Notes under the pieces: generated by a model | Told to the model about the DNA's origin: nothing | Databases searched by the model: none | The model's input: the letters and a program-made list of their open reading frames with translations, nothing else | Origin: Cellulosimicrobium composti | Lineage (GTDB): Bacteria; Actinomycetota; Actinomycetes; Actinomycetales; Cellulomonadaceae | Assembly (NCBI RefSeq): GCF_009711085.1 | Contig: NZ_WMKA01000006.1 | Coordinates: 1-64,000 of the forward strand | Direction of reading: 5' to 3' | DNA: 64,000 nucleotides | Shown: positions 23,270 through 31,535 of the stretch, piece after piece | How positions within the stretch are numbered: position 1 is the first letter of the stretch | Layout of the letters: each line of letters begins with the position of its first letter | Made by a program: the position numbers and the translations under genes

Positions 23270-24826
23270 ATGCCTCGAATCGATTCGAAGCGCTCTCTTC
23301 TCCGTCGGATCGAATCGATTCGAGGAGGTGCTGCGCAGTCCTCGCCCGACCCCTCGCACGACGCCCGCGCCCTGGCCAGGGCCCGCTGGGTGCTCCTCGG
23401 CGTGTTCGCGCTCAACGGCGTGATGATGTCGAGCTGGCTCGCGCGCATCCCCTCGGTGCGCGACGCGCTCGACCTCACCGCCGCGGACCTCGGCGTCGTG
23501 CTCCTCGCCGGGGCCGTCGGCGCCCTCGCCACCGTCACGGCGGCCGGCCCCTTCGTCGCGCGCTTCGGCGGCCGCGTCGCGTTCACCGTGTCGGCGCTGC
23601 TGTTCGGCGTCGCGTTCCTGCTGCTCGGCCTCGGGCCCGCGACCGGGTCGGTCGCGCTCCTCGCGGCGGGCATCTTCGTCAACGGGATGGCGTTCGCCCT
23701 CGGCAACGTGCCCATGAACGTGGAGAGCGCGGGCATCGAGCGCCGCGTCGGCCGCACGATCCTGCCCCAGTTCCACGCCGCGTTCTCCGTCGGCGCCGTC
23801 GTCGGGTCCCTCGTCGGCGCGGCGTGCGCGCACGCCCACGTGCCCGTGCTCGTCCAGTTCGTCGCGACCGGTGCCGTCGCCACGGTGTGGCGCCTCGCCG
23901 CGATCCCGGCGACCGTCCACGACACGCTCCCGGTCCGGACCCCCGCGCCGACCGCCCCCGCTCCGGTCGAGTCGCTCGGCGACGCGGTCGTCGACGTCGA
24001 GACCGCGGGCCTGCGGTCGCGCCTCGCGCGCCGCGGCGCCCGCCTCGGTGCCGCGCTCTCCGCGTGGCGCGAGCCCCGCACGCTGCTCATCGGCCTCGTC
24101 ATCCTCTCGGCCGCGCTCTCCGAGGGGTCGGCGAACGACTGGCTGTCGCTCGCCGTCGTCGACGGGTTCGCCCAGACCGAGGCCGTCGGAGCCGTCGTGT
24201 TCGGCACGTTCGTCGCCGCGATGACCGTCATGCGCCTCGCCGGCACGCGGCTCATCGACCGCTTCGGGCGCGTCACCGTGCTGCGCGCCTCGGGCGTCGC
24301 GTCGATCGCCGGCCTCCTGCTCTTCGGCTTCGCGCCGACCCTCGGGCTCGCGGGCGTCGGCGTCGTGCTGTGGGGGTTCGGCGCGGCGCTCGCGGTGCCC
24401 GTCGGGATCGCCGCGGCCTCCGACGAGCCCCTGCGCGCCGCCGGCCGCGTGTCCGTCGTCTCCGCGTTCGCCTCGATGGCCTCGCTCGCCGCGCCCCCGC
24501 TGCTCGGGCTCGCCGCCGAGGCCGTGGGCGCCCGCCACGCGCTCGTGCTCATCGTCGGCGCGATGCTCCTCAGCGTCGTCCTCGCGCGTCAGGTCGCGCC
24601 GCTGCGCGCCGCGGCACCCGCGTCCGGGGCGTCGCGCCCCGCCCCGACCGCGGGGGACGTGACGCCGGACGGGGTGGAGGATGGTCCGGTGACCGACGCG
24701 CCCCGCCCCCGCCGGCCGCGCCGGCCCCGGACCGCCCGCGCCGGGTCGTCCGCCACCCGCCACCGTGCCGCGGCACGGCGCCCCCGAACCCGCCCGTCGC
24801 ACCGCCGCGAGGAGACCTCCGCATGA
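23270..24826 (+). CDS. MFS transporter (YbjJ-like), first of a tandem pair
   Basis: The 518-residue protein has twelve membrane helices in two bundles separated by a cytoplasmic loop near residue 230-260. Typical motifs are MMSSWLARIPSVRDAL after helix 1, the NVPMNVESAGIERR segment and EPRTLLIGLVILSAALSEG (as in the next protein), followed by a basic, probably disordered tail. It resembles the YbjJ-type branch of the major facilitator superfamily; the substrate is unknown. ATG 23270 is used because it follows a promoter at leaderless distance, but the first 36 residues include the two operator palindromes, so a later start is possible. It overlaps the next gene by ATGA. Confidence 0.85.
   Translation: MPRIDSKRSLLRRIESIRGGAAQSSPDPSHDARALARARWVLLGVFALNGVMMSSWLARIPSVRDALDLTAADLGVVLLAGAVGALATVTAAGPFVARFGGRVAFTVSALLFGVAFLLLGLGPATGSVALLAAGIFVNGMAFALGNVPMNVESAGIERRVGRTILPQFHAAFSVGAVVGSLVGAACAHAHVPVLVQFVATGAVATVWRLAAIPATVHDTLPVRTPAPTAPAPVESLGDAVVDVETAGLRSRLARRGARLGAALSAWREPRTLLIGLVILSAALSEGSANDWLSLAVVDGFAQTEAVGAVVFGTFVAAMTVMRLAGTRLIDRFGRVTVLRASGVASIAGLLLFGFAPTLGLAGVGVVLWGFGAALAVPVGIAAASDEPLRAAGRVSVVSAFASMASLAAPPLLGLAAEAVGARHALVLIVGAMLLSVVLARQVAPLRAAAPASGASRPAPTAGDVTPDGVEDGPVTDAPRPRRPRRPRTARAGSSATRHRAAARRPRTRPSHRREETSA
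23275..23323 (+). promoter_or_regulatory. Twin LacI-type operators
   Basis: Two identical perfect palindromes TCGAATCGATTCGA, at 23275-23288 and 23310-23323, are 35 bp apart centre to centre, close to three helical turns and a third. The central CG and the AATCGATT core resemble LacI/GalR-family operators. They lie just after the predicted transcription start of the MFS gene. Confidence 0.7.
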
Positions 24827-26139
24827 CCGCCCGCACCGACCGCCGCGCCGTCGCCCTGGCCACCTGGGCCGTGTTCGCGGTCTTCTTCCTCAACGGCTTC
24901 AACTTCGCGACCTGGGCGTCGCGCCTGCCCGCCGTGCGCGACTCGCTCGGGTTCACCGAGGCGCAGATGGGCCTGCTGCTGCTCTTCATGGCCGTCGGGT
25001 CGCTGCTCGCGCTCCCGCTCTCGGGCATGGTCGTGCAGCGCCTCGGCGCCTCGAAGGCCGTGACGCTGTTCGCGGTCGCGAACGTCGTCGGCCTCGTCAC
25101 CGCCGTCACCGGCGTCGCGACCGGCGAGGACCTCGTCGTGCGCGTCGGGCTCTTCCTCGCGGGCGTCGGCACCGGGGTGTGGGACGCCGCGATGAACCTC
25201 GAGGGGGCCGCCGTCGAGCAGCGCCTCGGCAAGGCGATCATGCCGCGCTTCCACGCCGGCTTCTCCTTCGGCACGATGGCGGGCGCGGGCGTCGGCGCCG
25301 TCATGGCCGGGCTGCACGTCCCGGTCCAGGCCCACCTCACGGGCGCCGTCGTGCTCAGCCTCGTCGGCGTCCTGTGGTCCGTCCGGTTCTTCCTCCCCGC
25401 CGGGAAGGTCGACGACGCCCCCGAGGCGGCCGTCGAGACCGCGCAGGACGCCGCGGGCGCCGACCCGGCCGCCGCGGCCGGCAGCGGCGCGCCCCGCACC
25501 GCGGGCCAGGAGGCGCGCGGCGCGCTGAGCGCCTGGACCGAGCCGCGGACCCTGCTCATCGGCCTCGTCGTGCTCGCCGCCGCGCTCACCGAGGGCGCCG
25601 CGAACGACTGGGTGAGCCTCGCCGTCGTGGACGGCTTCGAGACGTCCGACGCCATGGGCGCGGTCGGGCTCGCCGTCTTCCTCACGGCGATGACGGGCAT
25701 GCGCCTGCTCGGCACCGGGCTCCTCGACCGCTACGGCCGCGTCGTCGTGCTGCGGCTCTCCGCCGCGCTCGCACTCGTGGGCCTCCTGCTCTTCACGCTC
25801 GCGCCGAGCATCTGGCTCGCGCTGCTGGGCGTCGTCGCGTGGGGCCTGGGGGCCGCGCTCGGGTTCCCGGTCGGGATGAGCGCCGCGTCCGACGACCCGG
25901 CCCGCGCCGCGGTGCGCGTGAGCGTCGTCGCGACGATCGGGTACTCGGCGTTCTTCATGGGGCCGCCCCTCATCGGCTTCCTCGCCGAGCACGTCGGCTA
26001 CCGCGGCGCGCTGCTCGTCATCGCGGTGCCGGTCCTCGTCGGACTGCTCGTGGTGGGCGCGACGCGCCCGCTCCCGACGGCCGCGGGGTCGGCCGGCCGG
26101 CAGGCCGCGCGGAGCTCCCAGGAGACCCCCGGCCGCTGA
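24823..26139 (+). CDS. MFS transporter (YbjJ-like), second of a tandem pair
   Basis: The 438-residue protein is a paralogue of the upstream transporter: FATWASRLPAVRDSLGFTEAQ, MNLEGAAVEQRLGKAIMPRFHAG and EPRTLLIGLVVLAAALTEGAANDW (each read in short parts) match the first copy in order and spacing. Twelve helices are evident, with a Glu/Ala-rich central loop. Start ATG has GAGGAG 8 bp upstream and overlaps the previous stop. The pair could act separately on related substrates or as a heteromer; the shared promoter with LacI-type operators implies sugar- or metabolite-controlled expression. Confidence 0.88.
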   Translation: MTARTDRRAVALATWAVFAVFFLNGFNFATWASRLPAVRDSLGFTEAQMGLLLLFMAVGSLLALPLSGMVVQRLGASKAVTLFAVANVVGLVTAVTGVATGEDLVVRVGLFLAGVGTGVWDAAMNLEGAAVEQRLGKAIMPRFHAGFSFGTMAGAGVGAVMAGLHVPVQAHLTGAVVLSLVGVLWSVRFFLPAGKVDDAPEAAVETAQDAAGADPAAAAGSGAPRTAGQEARGALSAWTEPRTLLIGLVVLAAALTEGAANDWVSLAVVDGFETSDAMGAVGLAVFLTAMTGMRLLGTGLLDRYGRVVVLRLSAALALVGLLLFTLAPSIWLALLGVVAWGLGAALGFPVGMSAASDDPARAAVRVSVVATIGYSAFFMGPPLIGFLAEHVGYRGALLVIAVPVLVGLLVVGATRPLPTAAGSAGRQAARSSQETPGR

Positions 26140-26156
26140 CGCGCCCGCGCGCGAAC

Positions 26157-26171
26157 TACGCTGGGTCGGTG
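26157..26171 (+). promoter_or_regulatory. -10 and leaderless start of murB
   Basis: TACGCT (26157-26162) is followed by six bases and the GTG at 26169, the spacing expected when transcription begins on the start codon. No Shine-Dalgarno is present. Confidence 0.5.
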
Positions 26172-27443
26172 ACCTGTGAACCCGCCGCCCCCGTCGACCG
26201 CGACCGCCCCGAGATCGCCGGGACGGCTCCCGGACTGCTCCCCGAGGCCGTCGGCACGCCCGCGCTCGCCGAGCTGACGACGCTGCGCGTGGGCGGGCCC
26301 GTCGACCGCTACGTCGAGGCGCACAGCGAGGCGGAGCTCGTCGAGACCGTGCGCGCCGCGGACGACGCGGGGGAGCCGCTGCTCGTCATCGGCGGCGGGT
26401 CGAACCTGCTCGTCGGCGACGCCGGGTTCGGCGGGGTCGTCGTGCGCGACCTGCGGCGCGGCATCACCGTCGACGCGGAGGACTCGTGCGGCGGCGCGAG
26501 CTTCCACGCGCCCGCCGGGCAGGACTGGGACGAGCTCGTGGCGCGCGCCGTCGCGGAGGAGTGGGTGGGCGTCGAGGCGCTCTCCGGCATCCCCGGGACC
26601 GTCGGCGCCGCGCCCGTGCAGAACATCGGCGCGTACGGGCAGGAGGTGTCGGGCGTCGTGTCGACCGTGCGCGTGTGGGACCGGGCGCGCTCGCGCGTGC
26701 GGACCCTCGCGGTCGGCGAGCTCGCGTTCGGGTACCGGACGTCGCTGCTCAAGCGGAGCATGCACGCGGCGGGGGAGAGCGGCGGGGACGGCGAGACGGG
26801 CGGCCCCTGGTACCCGACGCCCCGGTACGTCGTGCTCGACGTCGGCTTCCAGGCGCGGCTCGGGTCGCTCTCCGCGCCGGTCGCGTACCCCGAGCTCGCG
26901 CGGACGCTCGGCGTGCAGGTGGGCGACCGCGCCCCGAGCGCCGACGTGCGCGACGCCGTGCTCGCGCTGCGCGCGCGCAAGGGCATGCTGCTCGACGGCG
27001 TCGGGCCGGACGTCGCGACGGCGGACGGCGACGGGACCACCGGCCCGGACCACGACCGCTGGAGCGCCGGGTCGTTCTTCACCAACCCGGTCGTGCCCGC
27101 CGACCAGGCGGACCTCCTCCCGGCGGACGCGCCGCGCTACCCGGTGCGGACGGCGACGCCGAGCCGGACGACCGGGCCGAGCCTCGGGGAGATCGACCCG
27201 ACGCTCGTGAAGACGTCGGCGGCGTGGCTCATCGAGCGCGCCGGGTTCGCCCGCGGCTTCGGCGTGCACGGGCCCGCGAGCCCCGCCCGCCTGTCCACGA
27301 AGCACACGCTCGCGCTGACGAACCGCGGCGGCGCGAGCGCGGAGGACCTCGTCGAGCTCGCGCGCGCGGTGCGCGACGGCGTCGCGGAGACGTTCGGCGT
27401 GGAGCTCGTCCCCGAGCCGGTGCTCGTCGGCGTCTCCCTCTGA
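26169..27443 (+). CDS. murB: UDP-N-acetylenolpyruvoylglucosamine reductase
   Basis: MurB reduces UDP-GlcNAc-enolpyruvate to UDP-MurNAc with NADPH, the second committed step of peptidoglycan synthesis. The 424-residue protein is a type I MurB: TLRVGGPVDRYVE, FAD-binding IGGGSNLLVGD and GIPGTVGAAPVQNIGAYGQE, YRTSLLK of the type I insert, then SAGSFFTNPVV with the proton-donor-like Ser302, and TSAAWLIERAGF near the end. It is longer than usual because of a Gly-rich insert near residue 200 and an acidic one near 285. Being near rpmG/hadAB is ancestral in actinobacteria. It starts leaderless with GTG at 26169. Confidence 0.94.
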   Translation: MTCEPAAPVDRDRPEIAGTAPGLLPEAVGTPALAELTTLRVGGPVDRYVEAHSEAELVETVRAADDAGEPLLVIGGGSNLLVGDAGFGGVVVRDLRRGITVDAEDSCGGASFHAPAGQDWDELVARAVAEEWVGVEALSGIPGTVGAAPVQNIGAYGQEVSGVVSTVRVWDRARSRVRTLAVGELAFGYRTSLLKRSMHAAGESGGDGETGGPWYPTPRYVVLDVGFQARLGSLSAPVAYPELARTLGVQVGDRAPSADVRDAVLALRARKGMLLDGVGPDVATADGDGTTGPDHDRWSAGSFFTNPVVPADQADLLPADAPRYPVRTATPSRTTGPSLGEIDPTLVKTSAAWLIERAGFARGFGVHGPASPARLSTKHTLALTNRGGASAEDLVELARAVRDGVAETFGVELVPEPVLVGVSL

Positions 27444-27462
27444 CGCCCCCGGCGGGTCGCGG

Positions 27463-28437
27463 TCAGTAGACGAGGACCGTGGTGCCCGGGTCGGCGTGCC
27501 AGGAGTCCCAGAGCCAGTTCATCGCGGAGTTCGCCACGCGCACGCACCCGTGCGACGCGGGCCACGGCGGGATCGAGCCGGAGCCGTGCACGGCGATGCC
27601 GCCCGTGAAGAACTTCGGGCGCCACATGTCGCCGAGCTCGAGGCTCGAGGAGTGGTTGCCGTCGACCTGCCGGCCCACGTGGAACGTGCCGCGCGGCGTG
27701 GTCGCGCGGTAGGTGCGGCCCTTCGCCTCGTACGACTCGCCGTTCCCGGACGACGCGTTGACGACCGTGACGACGCGGCCGTCCTCGACGGCGAGGAGGA
27801 GCTGGCGGTCGAGGTCGATCTCGACGACCTTGCCGGAGCCGCTGCGCGGCTGCGGCGTGACGCCCTGGTCGAGCGCGGCCTGCGTCGCCGGGCCGACGAC
27901 GCCGTCGCGCGAGAGGCCGGCGGCCTTCTGCAGCGCCCACACGGCCTGCTGCGTCCCCGGGCCGAAGTCGCCGTCGGGCGCGCCGATGAAGTAGCCGAGG
28001 TCGGCGAGGCGCTGCTGGAGCGCGACGACGCGCTCGCCCGTCGCGCCCCGGGCGAGCTCCGCGGGCTCCTCCGGGGCCGGCGGGGGATCGGGCGTCGGCT
28101 CGGGCGCGGGCGGCGGTGTGCTCGGCTCGGGGTCCGGCGTGGGCTCGGGCGTCTCGGTCTCGGCGGGGGAGGGCTCGGGCTCGGTGGTCGGCTCGGCGCT
28201 CGGCCCGGTGGTCGTCGGCTCCGGGTCCGGCGTCGTGGGCGCGTCGGCGGTCGCTGACGGCGTCCGCCCGGGCTCGAGGTCGGGCAGCCCGGCCTGGCAC
28301 CCGGCGAGCGCGAGCGCTGCGACGAGCGCGGGCACGACGGCGCGCGCGAGGACTCCAGGGTTGCGCCCTCCCCGGCGCGGCAACCGCGCCGCCTCGACCC
28401 GGGTCCCCGACGTGCCGGTCGTCGCTCCGTGCTCCAC
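27463..28437 (-). CDS. L,D-transpeptidase lipoprotein with peptidoglycan-binding domain
   Basis: The 324-residue protein crosslinks or anchors peptidoglycan. It has a lipoprotein signal ending in the lipobox LAGC (Cys47). A long Pro/Thr/Glu spacer follows (about 50-130), then a PG_binding_1 domain (ATGERVVALQQRLADLGYF ... DGVVGPATQAAL, about 133-195). The YkuD catalytic domain has HGSGSIPPWPASHGCVRVAN (boundary read) with nucleophile Cys298. The GTG at 28437 has GGAGGGGGAGAAC just upstream. It is convergent with murB (19-bp gap). Cys and His of the active site are intact, so it should be active on the outer face of the membrane. Confidence 0.94.
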   Translation of the reverse strand: MEHGATTGTSGTRVEAARLPRRGGRNPGVLARAVVPALVAALALAGCQAGLPDLEPGRTPSATADAPTTPDPEPTTTGPSAEPTTEPEPSPAETETPEPTPDPEPSTPPPAPEPTPDPPPAPEEPAELARGATGERVVALQQRLADLGYFIGAPDGDFGPGTQQAVWALQKAAGLSRDGVVGPATQAALDQGVTPQPRSGSGKVVEIDLDRQLLLAVEDGRVVTVVNASSGNGESYEAKGRTYRATTPRGTFHVGRQVDGNHSSSLELGDMWRPKFFTGGIAVHGSGSIPPWPASHGCVRVANSAMNWLWDSWHADPGTTVLVY

Positions 28438-28661
28438 GTTCTCCCCCTCCGTGTCCCGCGGTACGCGCCGCGGAGGTCCATCATGCGCCGTGCCGGGCCC
28501 CGGGACGGTGCGGTTCCGCGATCGGCGGCGGATCGTGACCCTGTCGTGACGCACGGGCGGCTTCGTGCCCTCGTCGCGCGCGCACTCGTCATCCGTGCCG
28601 TCCTCTCGCGCGGCGTCGGGTGCGCGGCTCGGCACCGGTCCGGGGCCTCCCGCGGTGCGGC

Positions 28662-29060
28662 TCAGCGCCGGCCCGGGTCGTCCGGGGGCGCGTCGAGCAG
28701 GGCCGCGCGCACGACGTCGAGGATCGCCTCGTCCGCCAGACCCGCCTCGCGTCCGGCGCGGACGACCTCGTGCGCGGCGTGGCGTGCGGCGACGTCCGCG
28801 GGGGAGACGCCGTCGGCGACGACGGTGCCTGCGCGGCGGCGGCTCGTGACGACGCCGGACGCCTCGAGCTCGCGGTACGCGCGCGCGACGGTCCCGGGCG
28901 CGAGGCCGAGGTCGGTCGCGAGGGCGCGGATCGTCGGGAGCCGGTCGCCCACGCGCAGCCGCCCCGCGGCGACGTGCGCGACGACCTGGCTCCGGATCTG
29001 CTCGTACGGCGCGACCCCGGAGCGCAGGTCGATCTCGACGCGGAGCTCAGGCGACGGCAC
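28662..29060 (-). CDS. GntR-family regulator, YtrA subfamily
   Basis: The 132-residue regulator has the winged helix at about residues 10-75 (GVAPYEQIRSQVVAHVAAG, LPTIRALATDLGLAPGTVAR) and only a short C-terminal dimerisation helix pair, the YtrA plan. YtrA-type proteins usually repress the transporter or membrane operon they sit in. The start GTG (29060) lies inside the last codons of the upstream membrane-protein gene (14-bp overlap), so both come from one transcript whose promoter region holds a TGTA-N12-TACA dyad. Effector unknown. Confidence 0.88.
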   Translation of the reverse strand: MPSPELRVEIDLRSGVAPYEQIRSQVVAHVAAGRLRVGDRLPTIRALATDLGLAPGTVARAYRELEASGVVTSRRRAGTVVADGVSPADVAARHAAHEVVRAGREAGLADEAILDVVRAALLDAPPDDPGRR

Positions 29061-30027
29061 GGCCGCCTCCCGCCGCGTCGGGCGCGGCACCGGCCTCCCC
29101 GGCCGACGCGTCCGGGTCCGGCGCGGGGCGGACGACGACCGCGACGGCCGCCACGGCGAGCACGACCGCGACGACGACGAGGACCACGGCACCGGGGTAG
29201 CCCGCGCGCGCCGCGGCGTTCGCGCCGACGCCGAGCGTCCCGGCGGCCGTGAGGCCGAGCGCGAGCTGCGTGCCGCGCAGGACCCGGTGCGCGGACGCGC
29301 GGCGCAGGCCCATGTCCCAGGCGGCGTCGACCTGCGCGACGGCGGGGCGTCGCGCGACGAGGCGTAGCACGCCCTCGGCGCCCGCGACGAGCAGCACCGC
29401 GGCGAGCGCGAGCCACGTGCCGTAGAACCAGCCCGGGTAGGGGCCGGCCGTGGAGGTCACGTCACCCGCGACGCGCGTCACCGACCGGCCGTCGGCGCCG
29501 GCCGTGAGCCCGCCGACGACGGCGAGCAGCACGACGAGCGCCGCGAGCGACCACGTGAGGCGCCGCAGACCGCGGGGTGCGACGTCGGCGGCCGTCCGCG
29601 GGCGCAGCGTGGCCGCGCGCACGGCGGTGCGGGGGCGGGGCCACGTGAGCTCCCCGACGGCGTGCGCGCCGAGGAGCGCCAGTCCGACGACGGCGGGGGC
29701 CAGGCCCACGAGCACGCCCTCCGCGAGCCCGCCCACGACGTCCGTGACCGCCTGCGTGAGCGCCGCGCCCGCGAGGACGGCCGCGGCGACCGCGGCGACG
29801 CTCACCGTGGTCGCGTGCCGCCGCGCGGCCCGGCGGACCGGGTCAGCCCCGGCGACGTCGGCGAGCGTCGGCCCGGACGAGCGCGCCACGGCCCGGACTG
29901 CGAGCACGACGACGAGCGCGAGCGTCGCGAGCGCGGCGACCACCGCGCCGCTCCACAGCACGTCGTACGCGGCGGGCAGGAACAGGTCGACCGCGGGCGG
30001 TTGCTCGGTCGTCGTTTGTACCAACAT
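29047..30027 (-). CDS. Multi-pass membrane protein, DUF1648-like context
   Basis: The 326-residue protein has about eight hydrophobic helices separated by short basic loops (for example the helices beginning GAVVAALATLALVVV and LAALVVLLAVVGG) and an acidic/Ala-rich cytoplasmic tail. I do not recognise a catalytic motif. It precedes and overlaps a YtrA-type GntR gene, the arrangement of membrane proteins repressed by such regulators (DUF1648-type proteins in other bacteria). ATG 30027 lies in the middle of an AT-rich dyad unusual for this GC-rich genome, so the start and the operator overlap. A start at 30063 would be possible but has no ribosome site. Confidence 0.6.
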   Translation of the reverse strand: MLVQTTTEQPPAVDLFLPAAYDVLWSGAVVAALATLALVVVLAVRAVARSSGPTLADVAGADPVRRAARRHATTVSVAAVAAAVLAGAALTQAVTDVVGGLAEGVLVGLAPAVVGLALLGAHAVGELTWPRPRTAVRAATLRPRTAADVAPRGLRRLTWSLAALVVLLAVVGGLTAGADGRSVTRVAGDVTSTAGPYPGWFYGTWLALAAVLLVAGAEGVLRLVARRPAVAQVDAAWDMGLRRASAHRVLRGTQLALGLTAAGTLGVGANAAARAGYPGAVVLVVVAVVLAVAAVAVVVRPAPDPDASAGEAGAAPDAAGGGRAVA

Positions 30028-30036
30028 ATGAATACA
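30017..30036 (-). promoter_or_regulatory. AT-rich dyad TGTA-N12-TACA, likely YtrA-type operator
   Basis: TGTA at 30017-30020 and TACA at 30033-30036 flank a CATATG centre that includes the start codon of the membrane-protein gene (30027-30025, minus strand). The segment 30015-30038 is only about 30 percent GC in a region above 70 percent. GntR/YtrA regulators recognise GTGTA/TACAC-type half sites (family knowledge). Confidence 0.55.
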
Positions 30037-30101
30037 TTCGCACGCGTGGGGTCGCCCGCGCAAGGCCGTGCTGCCCGCGCCGGGATCGCGGATGAGAGAG
30101 C

Positions 30102-30117
30102 TCTCATCGCGGTCTCA
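30102..30117 (+). promoter_or_regulatory. TCTCA direct repeat, candidate response-regulator site
   Basis: TCTCA at 30102 and again at 30113 are exactly 11 bp apart. The first also forms the inverted repeat TGAGAG-AG-CTCTCA (30093-30106). The site is 35 bp before the start of the APH-fold gene. Similar repeats precede two other genes around the OmpR-type system. Confidence 0.5.
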
Positions 30118-30151
30118 CCGTCGGCCCACCCGGACGGGGTTGCCTGGCCCC

Positions 30152-31471
30152 ATGACGCTCGCCGCTCCCGCGCCCGACCAGCGCGCCTGGCTCGACCTGC
30201 TCACCGCCCCGGAGGCGGGCGAGCTCCTCGCCGTGGCGCTCGGCGCCGACGGCGCGAGCCTCGACACGTGGCGCGTCCACCAGGTCCACGCACGCCCGGG
30301 CGCGGAGGTGACGGTCGGCTACGACGTCGTCGCGCGCCGCGCGCTCGCCCCCCGCTCCGGCGCGTCCGTCGACGCCTCCGAGTACCTCCTCGCGACGACG
30401 GCGCCCCTGTCGCCCGACGCCGCCGGGCCCGGGGTCGTCCGCCTCGCGGACGGCCCACGCGTCGTGCACGTGTGGCGGCACCCGGCCGACCCGCTGCTGC
30501 CCGGCCTCGCGGCGGCCTGCGACGGGCACGAGCTCACGCGCCGGCTCGACGCCGCGGGCGCTCTCGCGCCGGGCGAGACCGTCGACGCCGTCGAGATGGT
30601 CGCCTACCGGCCGCTGCGGCGCGCGGTGCTGCGCGCGCGCACCGCGGCGCGCACCGTGTACGTCAAGGTCGTCCGGCCCGACCGCACCCGCTCGCTCGTC
30701 CGCCGCCACGACCTCCTGCGCACCACCGCGGTGCGCGCCCCGCGCTGCCTCGCGTGGGACGACGACGGCGTGGTCGTCCTCGCCGAGGCGCGCGGCACCT
30801 CGCTCGCGCAGCACCTCACGGACGCGGGGCCGACCGGCCAGCCCACCGCGATCGACCCGCGCGAGCTCGTCCGCGCGCTCGACGCGCTCCCGGCGCGCGC
30901 GACGACCCTGCGGCGCCGCCCCGCGTGGTCCGAGCGCGTCGAGCACTACGCGGCCTCGGCGCTCGCGGTCCACGGCCTCGACGGCGCGCGCGTCGGGCGC
31001 GTGGCGCGCGGCGTCCGCGCGGCGGTCGACGCGCTCGACCCCGGCCCCGTCGTCGCGACGCACGGCGACTTCTACGAGGCGAACCTCCTGCTCGAGCCCG
31101 GCTCGTCCCACGTCGGGGTCCTGCTCGACGTCGACACCCTCGGCCCCGGGCACCGCGTGGACGACCTCGCGTGCCTCGTCGCGCACCTCGCCGTGCTGCC
31201 CGCGCTCGCCCCCGACGTGTACGCGGGCGTGCCCGCGCTCGTCGAGCGGTGCCTCGTGGTGTTCGGGGAGGACGTCGACCCCGCGGGGCTTCGGGCGCGC
31301 GCGGCGGGCGTCGTGTTGTCCCTGACGACCGGCGCGGCCACCCGCGACCTCGCCGACGCCTGGCTCGGCGTCGCGGAGGCGCTGCTCGACGCGGCGGGCG
31401 CACCCGCCCTCGCGTCCGCGCCGCTTCCTGAGAGCACTCTCATCGGCTCCTCCTCGAGGTCTCACGCGTGA
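30152..31471 (+). CDS. APH-fold phosphotransferase-like protein
   Basis: The 439-residue protein has the aminoglycoside/choline-kinase fold. The catalytic loop is THGDFYEANLLL (His304, Asp306, with Asn four residues later) and the metal-binding DVDTLGPGHRVDDLA follows about 20 residues on. In the N-lobe, RTVYVKVVRPDR supplies the ATP-binding Lys. No membrane segment. The substrate is unknown; resistance is not implied, as such proteins also phosphorylate sugars, homoserine and lipids. ATG 30152 lacks a good Shine-Dalgarno. A TCTCA direct repeat 35 bp upstream suggests control by the nearby OmpR-type system. Confidence 0.75.
   Translation: MTLAAPAPDQRAWLDLLTAPEAGELLAVALGADGASLDTWRVHQVHARPGAEVTVGYDVVARRALAPRSGASVDASEYLLATTAPLSPDAAGPGVVRLADGPRVVHVWRHPADPLLPGLAAACDGHELTRRLDAAGALAPGETVDAVEMVAYRPLRRAVLRARTAARTVYVKVVRPDRTRSLVRRHDLLRTTAVRAPRCLAWDDDGVVVLAEARGTSLAQHLTDAGPTGQPTAIDPRELVRALDALPARATTLRRRPAWSERVEHYAASALAVHGLDGARVGRVARGVRAAVDALDPGPVVATHGDFYEANLLLEPGSSHVGVLLDVDTLGPGHRVDDLACLVAHLAVLPALAPDVYAGVPALVERCLVVFGEDVDPAGLRARAAGVVLSLTTGAATRDLADAWLGVAEALLDAAGAPALASAPLPESTLIGSSSRSHA
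31438..31464 (+). promoter_or_regulatory. TCTCA repeats with 22-bp phasing
   Basis: TCTCA at 31438-31442 and 31460-31464 are 22 bp apart, two helical-phase units of 11. The first is also half of TGAGAG-CA-CTCTCA (31429-31442). The site lies about 72 bp before the Thr/Pro-rich gene and overlaps the end of the APH-fold gene. Confidence 0.45.
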
Positions 31472-31535
31472 GCGAGAGGCTCGAGCCGTGCACGACCGAG
31501 GGGTCGTGCCCACCACCGGACGAAGGAGAAGGATC

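Noticed and set aside
22058-24802. A 914-residue protein fused to the LacI regulator
   Set aside because: The N-terminal extension is the antisense shadow of the first MFS gene; the regulator starts at 23197 with a proper ribosome site.
30152-31471. Antibiotic-resistance phosphotransferase
   Set aside because: The APH fold is clear, but the sequence gives no sign of drug specificity and such proteins have many substrates.
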